Assembly (NCBI GenBank): GCA_965368115.1 | Contig: CBDULQ010000238.1 | Location: 1-5,215, forward strand | Direction: 5' to 3' | From: CBDULQ01 sp965368115 | Lineage (GTDB): Bacteria; Pseudomonadota; Gammaproteobacteria; SZUA-229 | Length of the DNA stretch: 5,215 nucleotides | Shown here: positions 1 to 4,966 of the stretch, piece by piece | Layout of the letters: each line of letters begins with the position of its first letter | How positions within the stretch are numbered: position 1 is the stretch's first letter | The notes under the pieces: generated by a model | The model's database searches: none | What the model was told of the DNA's origin: nothing | The model's input: only the letters and a program-made list of their open reading frames with translations | Translations under genes and position numbers: made by a program

Positions 1-1
1 C

Positions 2-667
2 GGCACCATCTCGCCCTGCGAGTTCATTTCCCTGGCGGAAGAAACCGGCCTGATCCAGCCGATCGGTGAATGGGTGCTGAAACGCGCCTGTCGCGACCTG
101 GCTCACTGGCGTGCCGCCGGACTGACTTCGATTCGCCTGGCGGTCAACCTGTCCGCCAGCCAGCTGGAAGACGAGAATATCGTCGAGGTTATCGTCAACG
201 AGCTGGAGAAGAATCATATTCCGCCGGACAAGCTGGAAATCGAAATTACCGAAAATATTCTGATGAAGGATATCGAGAACGGTATCAACAAACTGAATCG
301 CATCAGCCGGCATGGCGTGAAGATTGCCATCGACGATTTCGGCACCGGTTATTCGTCATTGAATTACCTGAAACGCCTGCCCATCGATACCTTGAAGATC
401 GATCGCTCTTTCATTCACGACATGGAAAACAACGAAGAGGATTCATCCATCATTCGCGCCATCATCGCCATGGCCAAGGGACTGAACCTGAATATTATTT
501 CGGAAGGCGTGGAAACTCAGCAGCAACTGGAAAAGCTGCGTGAATGGCGTTGCAAGAATGCACAGGGTTTTCTGTTTGGTCGACCAATGACCGAGCAGGA
601 TGCCATCGATACCTTGAAGTCGAGCAAACCCGCCCTGCCTATGGCGAAGGGCAAATACCGTTATTAG
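2..667 (+). CDS. EAL-domain cyclic-di-GMP phosphodiesterase, C-terminal part (5' end outside window)
   Basis: This is the last 221 residues of an EAL domain, the enzyme that hydrolyses cyclic-di-GMP to pGpG. The reading frame is open from base 2, so the first GTG at 74 is inside the domain and not the start. The EAL signature itself and any N-terminal GGDEF, PAS or membrane part lie upstream. The visible catalytic and metal-binding residues are intact: Asn in VNLSASQ (about 146), Glu in EITEN (about 251), the Asp pair in DDFGTGYSS (332-358, loop 6), Lys in LKID (about 395), Glu in SEGVET (about 503) and Gln in AQGFLFGRP (about 563). This suggests an active phosphodiesterase, not a degenerate one. 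A small departure is EWRCKNAQG, where the family usually has an LGC-type turn. The TAG stop at 665-667 is followed by a 21-base gap to the convergent DUF2802 gene. The full domain architecture cannot be judged here. Confidence 0.95.
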   Translation, partial: GTISPCEFISLAEETGLIQPIGEWVLKRACRDLAHWRAAGLTSIRLAVNLSASQLEDENIVEVIVNELEKNHIPPDKLEIEITENILMKDIENGINKLNRISRHGVKIAIDDFGTGYSSLNYLKRLPIDTLKIDRSFIHDMENNEEDSSIIRAIIAMAKGLNLNIISEGVETQQQLEKLREWRCKNAQGFLFGRPMTEQDAIDTLKSSKPALPMAKGKYRY

Positions 668-676
668 ACACTCAGC

Positions 677-698
677 GGCGGCCGTTTCTCAGGCCGCC
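677..698. terminator. Possible bidirectional terminator hairpin between convergent genes
   Basis: A perfect 7-bp inverted repeat, GGCGGCC (677-683) and GGCCGCC (692-698), flanks an 8-base loop. It lies just after the EAL gene and overlaps the last two codons and stop of the DUF2802 gene. On the plus strand it is followed by only a weak T run (TTGTT), and on the minus strand by no T run. Position between two convergent genes supports a role in ending transcription. The lack of a good U tract and the overlap with an Ala-Ala coding stretch weaken the call. Confidence 0.4.
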
Positions 699-1075
699 TT
701 GTTCGATCCGTGCATCATCAGCAGCAACTGGGCTTCGTTGTAGCCGATACCGCACAGCTCCATGATTTCTTCCGCACTACTGCCTTTCTGTGCCAGGGTA
801 ATGGCGTGTGCATAAGGCGTGTTGGCCTGCATCTGTGATTGTAATTCATCGAAACGCGTGGCCAGCAGGTGTAGATCCTTTTCCAGTTTTACAAAACGTC
901 CACCCATACCGATAGAACCGGCGTTGATGGCGGCAATCTGGTCTTTCACCTGGTCGGAAAACATCTGTTGTTGTATCTGCTGTTGAAACGCCTGCAGGCG
1001 TTTACGCGTCCACATGAACAGGCTCAGTGACGCAAGCAGCATAAGACAGGAAATCAGCAGCACCAGTGCATTCAT
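689..1075 (-). CDS. DUF2802 family membrane-anchored protein of chemotaxis clusters
   Basis: This is a 128-residue protein of unknown function that I assign to the DUF2802 family, which commonly sits just after cheW in Pseudomonas- and Vibrio-type chemotaxis clusters. One hydrophobic segment (residues about 2-22) is followed by the basic patch TRKR, which predicts an N-terminal anchor with the rest in the cytoplasm. Residues about 25-85 are Gln-rich, charged and probably helical or coiled coil. The C-terminal part (about 88-122) reads as three short helices resembling a helix-turn-helix, with SAEEIMELCGIG followed by YNEAQLLLMMH. The ATG at 1075 has a GGAG at 1083-1086, seven bases upstream, which supports this start. 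It lies 48 bases after cheW and is probably co-transcribed with it. The 3' end overlaps a hairpin shared with the convergent EAL gene. Family assignment is from recalled sequence pattern and gene position; function is unknown. Confidence 0.85.
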   Translation of the reverse strand: MNALVLLISCLMLLASLSLFMWTRKRLQAFQQQIQQQMFSDQVKDQIAAINAGSIGMGGRFVKLEKDLHLLATRFDELQSQMQANTPYAHAITLAQKGSSAEEIMELCGIGYNEAQLLLMMHGSNKAA

Positions 1076-1082
1076 TGTTCAT

Positions 1083-1086
1083 CTCC
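1083..1086 (-). promoter_or_regulatory. Ribosome binding site for the DUF2802 gene
   Basis: GGAG on the minus strand, seven bases before the ATG at 1075. It fixes the start in a region where the upstream cheW stop is 48 bases away. Confidence 0.7.
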
Positions 1087-1123
1087 AGTTCAATCACCGA
1101 AGGCGCACGGGTGCAGGGACGAT

Positions 1124-1597
1124 CTAGAAGCTGTTCATCTCCGCCCACTCGTCGTTGGTGAGCAGTTTGTTGAGATCAACCAGAATCAACAACTCTTCGC
1201 CGCGGCTAACCACGCCTTCGATGTAACGTGCCGTTTCATCGTTGCCAACATTGGGAGCCATCTCGATTTCACCGCTGTCGACGTCGACAACTTCGGAAAC
1301 ACTGTCGACGATAATGCCGACGGTCTGATGTTCGGTCTCAATGATGACGATCCGGGTCGAATCATCCATCTCCCGCGGCGGCAAACCGAAACGCATGCGC
1401 GTATCGATCACGGTAACCACGTTACCTCGCAGGTTGATGATGCCAACCACATAGTTTGGAGCCCCGGGAACGGGTGCGATGTCGGTAATCCGCAGCACTT
1501 CCTGAACCAGCATTACGTTAATGCCGTACACTTCGTCGTCGAGTCGGAATGTCACACACTGTCGGTGTTCAACATTCGCAAAGTCCAGTTCAGCCAT
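1124..1597 (-). CDS. cheW: Chemotaxis coupling protein CheW
   Basis: CheW is the cytoplasmic adaptor that links methyl-accepting receptors to the kinase CheA in the chemosensory array. The 157-residue product is one complete CheW domain, the usual length for the family. Visible landmarks are CVTFRLDDEVYGINV (14-28), VQEVLRITDIAPVPGAP (31-47), the conserved INLRGNVVTVID core (54-65), the VDSVSEVVDV strand region (98-107) and EGVVSRGEELLILVDL (127-142). Arg57 in NLRG corresponds to the arginine (Arg62 in E. coli) implicated in receptor contact. The ATG at 1597 is preceded by GGAG (1607-1610) at nine bases. A 133-base gap separates it from parP, unlike the tight packing upstream, and a sigma-54-like promoter lies in that gap, so cheW may have its own transcript besides operon read-through. 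DUF2802 follows 48 bases later. Confidence 0.97.
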   Translation of the reverse strand: MAELDFANVEHRQCVTFRLDDEVYGINVMLVQEVLRITDIAPVPGAPNYVVGIINLRGNVVTVIDTRMRFGLPPREMDDSTRIVIIETEHQTVGIIVDSVSEVVDVDSGEIEMAPNVGNDETARYIEGVVSRGEELLILVDLNKLLTNDEWAEMNSF

Positions 1598-1606
1598 TAT
1601 CAGGTG

Positions 1607-1610
1607 CTCC
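1607..1610 (-). promoter_or_regulatory. Ribosome binding site for cheW
   Basis: GGAG on the minus strand, nine bases before the ATG at 1597. It lies almost at the predicted transcript start of the sigma-54-like promoter (about 1611), so a transcript from that promoter would have a very short leader. Confidence 0.65.
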
Positions 1611-1621
1611 GAGGATTATTA

Positions 1622-1637
1622 AGCAGGTACTGTGCCA
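1622..1637 (-). promoter_or_regulatory. Candidate sigma-54 (RpoN) -24/-12 promoter for cheW-DUF2802
   Basis: On the minus strand the sequence is TGGCACAGTACCTGCT. The family consensus is TGGCACG-N4-TTGCW. All six bases of TGGCAC match, the GG and GC pairs have the exact required spacing, and the two main departures are A for the seventh base and CTGC for TTGC. The predicted start of transcription, 12 bases beyond the GC, is near 1611, giving a leader of only about 14 bases with GGAG at its 5' end. Sigma-54 commonly drives flagellar genes in polar-flagellated gammaproteobacteria, so the context fits. The short leader is the main doubt. Confidence 0.5.
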
Positions 1638-1651
1638 GTCCTGCAAAAGAG

Positions 1652-1671
1652 TGTTAATGATTGCTTTAACA
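1652..1671. repeat. 20-bp dyad (TGTTAA-N8-TTAACA) upstream of the cheW promoter candidate
   Basis: A perfect 6-bp inverted repeat with an 8-base AT-containing spacer, centred about 50 bases upstream of the predicted sigma-54 start site. It has the form of a binding site for a dimeric regulator or a weak hairpin. I recognise no specific protein for it, and sigma-54 activators usually bind further upstream. Confidence 0.35.
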
Positions 1672-1698
1672 GGGATTTTAGTTGAGTCAGGACCAATT

Positions 1699-1720
1699 GC
1701 CAGCGGTCGCCGGCTTTTTT
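1699..1720 (+). terminator. Hairpin followed by T6, possible weak terminator on the plus strand
   Basis: GCCAGC (1699-1704) and GCCGGC (1709-1714) pair around a GGTC loop with one A-C mismatch, and six T follow on the plus strand. On the minus strand, where all nearby genes lie, the mismatch becomes a tolerated G-U pair but the downstream sequence is AATTGG, with no U run. It lies just after the parP stop. It could block antisense transcription on the plus strand, or act as a 3' stabilising hairpin of the cheB-parP message. A true terminator of the operon is not supported. Confidence 0.25.
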
Positions 1721-1730
1721 AAAGACGCGC

Positions 1731-2519
1731 TCAGGCGCCCTCTCCGGCCACCTGACGGTTGAGCATGTCGGCGAAGACTTCGGTATCCATCAGCGCACAC
1801 ATCTGCTTGATGGCCGTGCCAGCCAGCCAGGGACGCTGTTGTTTGTTCTGCCGCCATTTCACGTCGTCGGCACTCAGCCAGATCACGTCGCCGATGGCAT
1901 CACAGGCCAGCCCCCAGTTGTAATCGTCCACCAGCAGGATGTGACTGAAGCGTTCCGCTGCGTCCCCGACCAGGCTCTGGCGTCGGTTTTCCGGCAGTAC
2001 CATCAGCGCCGTGTCTATAACTTTGACGTTCTGGCCATGGCTGCTGACCAGACCCAGATACCAGTCGGTGCGATTCGGTGTCTCGTTGATCTTCTCCGGC
2101 CAGGGCATAACGCTGTTCAGTTTGACCAGCGGCACCGCCAGGGTCAGTCCGGACACCTTGAACAGCAGACACTGAAACTTACCCTCGGCCCAGTCGGGGA
2201 TGCCGCCGCTGACTTCACCCGCACTGGCGGTCACCACATCCGGCGTCACCTCGGGTTCGGCCAGTGCCGGCTCCGCTTCGGTCACCACCTCCACGGCCGG
2301 CGCCTCCACTTCCACCTCGACTTCGACCTCGGTTTTCAGCTCGGTTTCTGTCTCGGTAACGACCTCGGGAATTTCCGCGACCAGCTGATCCAGACCCAGG
2401 GTAGGTGTACGGGTTTCCGGCTCCGCTTCGGCCACCGGTAATTCCGGCAGCGCTTCGTCTTCAACGTCATTGAGCAGCGCCTGCAGATAATCGTTGATCG
2501 CCTGTTGCTGCCGATTCAT
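1731..2519 (-). CDS. parP: ParP-like CheW-domain protein (polar chemosensory array localisation)
   Basis: ParP proteins connect the polar ATPase ParC to the chemosensory array by binding ParC, CheA and receptors, which keeps the array at the pole. The 262-residue product has three parts: a probable N-terminal helix (residues 1-20, MNRQQQAINDYLQALLNDVE), a long acidic low-complexity linker (about 21-105) containing an EV/ET repeat, and a C-terminal CheW-like domain (about 112-258). The domain aligns with the CheW in this window: LGLVSSHGQNVKVIDT (155-170) matches VGIINLRGNVVTVIDT, but the key CheW Arg is His161 here. WGLACDAIGDVIWL (202-215) corresponds to the VGIIVDSVSEVV strand region. The ATG at 2519 overlaps the parC stop as ATGA, and AGGTG lies about nine bases upstream, indicating translational coupling with parC. 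Immediate pairing with parC is the strongest evidence for the name; the family would otherwise be called a CheW-domain protein. Confidence 0.87.
   Translation of the reverse strand: MNRQQQAINDYLQALLNDVEDEALPELPVAEAEPETRTPTLGLDQLVAEIPEVVTETETELKTEVEVEVEVEAPAVEVVTEAEPALAEPEVTPDVVTASAGEVSGGIPDWAEGKFQCLLFKVSGLTLAVPLVKLNSVMPWPEKINETPNRTDWYLGLVSSHGQNVKVIDTALMVLPENRRQSLVGDAAERFSHILLVDDYNWGLACDAIGDVIWLSADDVKWRQNKQQRPWLAGTAIKQMCALMDTEVFADMLNRQVAGEGA
2304..2360 (-). repeat. Low-complexity Glu/Val/Thr coding repeat in the ParP linker
   Basis: Residues 54-72 of the ParP-like protein alternate acidic Glu with Thr or Val (VTETETELKT, then EVEVEVEVE). At the DNA level this is a run of GAG/GAA alternating with GTG/GTC/ACC codons. 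Synonymous codons vary, so the repeat is kept at protein level more than as an exact DNA tandem. It probably forms an extended, strongly negative spacer between the N-terminal helix and the CheW-like domain. Confidence 0.75.
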
Positions 2520-3301
2520 GCTTCATTCACCTGCTGGCTTTGTTCATCGTACAGATCCAGCATGCGATCCAGCAGACTCGAATAGGCGCGGCTGCCGCGA
2601 CAGCTGGGTCGAGCAATGGTCAGCGGTACACCTACGCGACTGGCTTCACGGAACTGGGTATCGACCGGCACCACGCCGTCCCAGATGTTGTGCTCATAAC
2701 TCTCACGCAGGGTGCGCAGGGTATCGATGGAGGCTTTCAGGCGCCGATCGAAAAAGGTCGGCACGATGGTGTAATGCAGTTTCTGCTTACGTGCTTTCTG
2801 AATCATGTTGAGTGTGTGGACCATGCGTTCCAGACCTTTCAGCGCCAGGAACTCGGTCTGTACCGGAATCAGCAACTGTTCGCAGGCAGCCAGCGCATTC
2901 ACCATCAGCAGGCCGAGCATCGGCGGACAGTCGATGATGGCCAGGTCATACTGATCGCTCACTTCCTGCAGTGCACGACGCACCACCAGCCCCATACCGT
3001 CTTTGGCGCCGAGCTGACGATCCAGCGTGGCCAGTGCCGAGGATGCGGGAATGAACGCCAGGCGCTCGAAGCGACTCTTGCGAATCACCTGTCCGGCATT
3101 GTGAGTCTGCTGAAACAGTTCATAACCACTGGGATCGACTGCGTCCGGATCGATACCGAAGTAGCTGGTCAGCGAACCGTGCGGATCCAGGTCCACCAGC
3201 AGTACCGAATGACCGCGTTTCTGCATCACCCCGGCGAGACTCACCGCCGTGGTGGTCTTGCCCACCCCGCCTTTCTGATTTGCGACGGCCCAGATCTTCA
3301 T
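2516..3301 (-). CDS. parC: ParC-type ParA/MinD-family ATPase for polar chemotaxis array localisation
   Basis: This is a 261-residue ParA-like P-loop ATPase. ParC forms ATP-dependent polar foci that recruit chemotaxis arrays through ParP and help share them between daughter cells. Motifs seen are the deviant Walker A KGGVGKTT (10-17, with signature Lys10 and catalytic-loop Lys15), Walker A' VDLDPHGSLTSYFG (36-49), Walker B DLAIIDCPP (119-127), and the PVQTEFLALKGLERM stretch (146-160). It has no N-terminal DNA-binding extension, as expected for an array-positioning ParA and unlike plasmid type Ia ParA. The frame is open further upstream to 3445, but that extension overlaps motD and lacks family similarity. 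The ATG at 3301 gives the standard MKIWAVANQKGG start, has GGGG at 3307-3310 six bases upstream, and lies 10 bases after the motD stop. Its stop overlaps the parP start by four bases. Confidence 0.93.
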   Translation of the reverse strand: MKIWAVANQKGGVGKTTTAVSLAGVMQKRGHSVLLVDLDPHGSLTSYFGIDPDAVDPSGYELFQQTHNAGQVIRKSRFERLAFIPASSALATLDRQLGAKDGMGLVVRRALQEVSDQYDLAIIDCPPMLGLLMVNALAACEQLLIPVQTEFLALKGLERMVHTLNMIQKARKQKLHYTIVPTFFDRRLKASIDTLRTLRESYEHNIWDGVVPVDTQFREASRVGVPLTIARPSCRGSRAYSSLLDRMLDLYDEQSQQVNEA

Positions 3302-3311
3302 GCCCACCCCG

Positions 3312-4160
3312 CTACTGTAACTGCCGTGCCGGTTCACCCGGCAACAGTTGAGTCGGGGCCGGTGCCTGGGCACTGGCGGGCGCGGCAGGGGCAGGCTCTT
3401 CTGGCGCACCGGCGAGTGGCGTACTGTCGCTGAACATATCTTCACCGGCGAGAATACGAATCACCACGCGGCGATTACGATTGCGATTCGCGGCACTGTC
3501 GTTGTCGGCGACAGGACGGTACTCGCCAAAACCGATCACCCCCATGCGTTGCGGATTGATACCCGCTTCCGCCATCAGTCTCACCACACTGGCGGCACGC
3601 GCCGACGACAGTTCCCAGTTGGACGGATAACGCCGCGTGTTGATCGGCACGTCGTCGGTATAACCGGCGACATAAAGCGGGTTGCGTGAACTTTTAAATA
3701 CATCGGACAGATCACCCAGAATCGTGCTGGCCTGACGCGACAGTTCGGCACTGCCGCTGGAGAACAGAATGCTGGTGTTGATTTCGACTTCCAGCCACTT
3801 CTCGTTACCGCGCACCGCGATCTGCCCCTTGTTGATCCAGTCTTTCATGCGTTTTTCGATTTCTACCGCGGTGTCCGACATGGCACGATAGCCCGCCTGG
3901 CCTTCCACACCCAGCGAAATCGGTGCCCGGTTGACGGAAATTCCCAGCTGGTGGCCGGGCAGAACGGAACTGCCGTCCGTGGTTTTACTGAACGCGGAAC
4001 TGACCGAGTCGGATAACACCCGGTATTTGCCGAGATTAACGGAAGAAATGGAATACATCACTACAAAGAAGGCAAACAGCAGAGTGATGAAATCCGCGTA
4101 GGATATCAACCAGCGGTCGGTGTTTTCTTCGTCATGTTTTATGCCGCGTTGACGTTGCAT
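3312..4160 (-). CDS. motD: Flagellar stator subunit MotD (MotB family, OmpA-like domain)
   Basis: MotD pairs with MotC in an inner-membrane stator that converts ion flow into torque and is anchored to peptidoglycan. The 282-residue product has a short charged cytoplasmic N-terminus, one membrane helix (about 17-38) with the MotB pattern RWLISYADFITLLFAFF, in which Asp23 is the expected ion-binding residue, and a periplasmic plug/linker region after it. The OmpA-like peptidoglycan-binding domain spans about 124-236, with GYTDDVPI (166-173), NWELSSARAASVVRLM (181-196), GFGEYRPV (210-217) and NRNRNRRVVIRI (225-236). A Pro/Ala-rich tail follows (about 248-282). The ATG at 4160 has AGG at 4170-4172, nine bases upstream. 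It follows motC by 56 bases and precedes parC by 10. The position between cheB and parC supports MotD over MotB. Ion type (proton or sodium) cannot be read from the sequence. Confidence 0.94.
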   Translation of the reverse strand: MQRQRGIKHDEENTDRWLISYADFITLLFAFFVVMYSISSVNLGKYRVLSDSVSSAFSKTTDGSSVLPGHQLGISVNRAPISLGVEGQAGYRAMSDTAVEIEKRMKDWINKGQIAVRGNEKWLEVEINTSILFSSGSAELSRQASTILGDLSDVFKSSRNPLYVAGYTDDVPINTRRYPSNWELSSARAASVVRLMAEAGINPQRMGVIGFGEYRPVADNDSAANRNRNRRVVIRILAGEDMFSDSTPLAGAPEEPAPAAPASAQAPAPTQLLPGEPARQLQ

Positions 4161-4216
4161 GCCATTAAACCTGATTCATTTTCGCTCGGGCCTTCGACCC
4201 GTATCGGGGACTCGCG

Positions 4217-4966
4217 CTAACGCAGATAACTCTGCAGCTTGGCTTCGATGTTGCGCGGGTTTTCCCCTTCGGCGATGCTGACGATGCCGTCCAGCACCAT
4301 TTCGTATTCCATCACCTGTTTCTTCACCGCCGCCTTTAACTTACCCGCTATGGGCAGCAATAACAAATTAGCCAGTCCCACGCCGTAGATGGTGGCCACG
4401 AATGCGGTGGCGATACCGTCACCCAGCTTGCTCGGATCGGCCAGGTTGTTCATCACGTGAATCAGGCCCATCACCGCACCGAGGATGCCGATGGTCGGAC
4501 TGTAACCGCCCATGGCTTCGAACACCTTGGCAGCCTGCATATCCTGTTCTTCCATCACCGCGATTTCGGTTTCCAGCACGTTGCGGATGCTATCCGGTTC
4601 GTTGCCGTCCACCAGCAGCTGCAGGCCTTTACGGGAAAACAGGTCGGTTTCTTCGTCCATGGCATCTTCCAGCGCCAGCAAACCTTCGCGGCGCGACAGC
4701 TGACTCCACAGCACCAGCTTGTCGAGACTGGCCTCGATATTCACCTGCGGGGTGACGAATACCCAACGCGCCATGCCGATCGCGCGCCAAAAAGTTGGAA
4801 ACGACGTCTGTAACATGACGGCGCCCAGAGTGCCGCCCACCACGATCAGAAATGCGGTTAACTGGAATAATTGCCCGACGTGGCCGCCTTCCAGCAGGTT
4901 ACCGCCCAGAATCGCGATCAATGCGAGCAGGATGCCAATGATGCTCAAAATGTCCATATCAGGCAT
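4217..4966 (-). CDS. motC: Flagellar stator subunit MotC (MotA/ExbB family)
   Basis: MotC is the MotA-type stator protein that surrounds the MotD pair in the inner membrane and contacts the rotor protein FliG. The 249-residue product shows four hydrophobic segments at about 6-23, 34-53, 155-175 and 186-208, with a large cytoplasmic loop between the second and third. In that loop SRREGLLALE (91-100) places Arg92, Arg93 and Glu100 at the spacing of the charged residues known to contact FliG in MotA/PomA. Pro157 in GGYSPTIGILGAVMGLI and Pro205 in LLLLPIAGKLK match the two conserved channel prolines. The start is uncertain: ATG at 4966 overlaps cheB by 8 bases, while ATG at 4957 begins MDILSIIG, the form I recall for Pseudomonas MotC, one base after the cheB stop. 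Neither has a clear Shine-Dalgarno sequence, so translation is probably coupled to cheB. motD follows after 56 bases. Confidence 0.95.
   Translation of the reverse strand: MPDMDILSIIGILLALIAILGGNLLEGGHVGQLFQLTAFLIVVGGTLGAVMLQTSFPTFWRAIGMARWVFVTPQVNIEASLDKLVLWSQLSRREGLLALEDAMDEETDLFSRKGLQLLVDGNEPDSIRNVLETEIAVMEEQDMQAAKVFEAMGGYSPTIGILGAVMGLIHVMNNLADPSKLGDGIATAFVATIYGVGLANLLLLPIAGKLKAAVKKQVMEYEMVLDGIVSIAEGENPRNIEAKLQSYLR

Noticed and set aside
70..543. 157-residue open frame overlapping the EAL gene in another frame.
   Set aside because: It is an Arg-rich shadow frame with no family features, while the overlapping frame carries the complete set of downstream EAL motifs.
1276..1289. Perfect 14-bp palindrome TGTCGACGTCGACA, with a further TGTCGACG at 1303-1310.
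   Set aside because: It lies deep inside cheW and encodes the VDVDS stretch of the CheW fold with ordinary codons, so coding constraint explains it. No regulatory role is supported.
2200..2388. Ser/Thr-rich plus-strand open frame opposite the ParP linker.
   Set aside because: It is the antisense of the Glu/Val/Thr repeat. Its composition follows from the GAG/GTG codons on the real strand, and it has no ribosome binding site or family match.
1839..2441. 200-residue plus-strand open frame opposite parP, rich in His, Gln and Arg.
   Set aside because: Its composition is typical of an antisense frame of a GC-rich gene, with no domain. The minus-strand gene has a CheW-like domain and an ATGA junction with parC.
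2540..3433. Long plus-strand open frame (297 residues) opposite parC.
   Set aside because: It is a shadow of the parC coding strand. It has no recognisable domain, and parC carries a full set of ParA motifs.
4161..4216. Short inverted repeats (CCCG-TAT-CGGG and nearby CGGG/CCCG) in the motC-motD gap.
   Set aside because: Stems of four base pairs without a U run are too weak to call a terminator, and co-expression of the two stator subunits argues against one.
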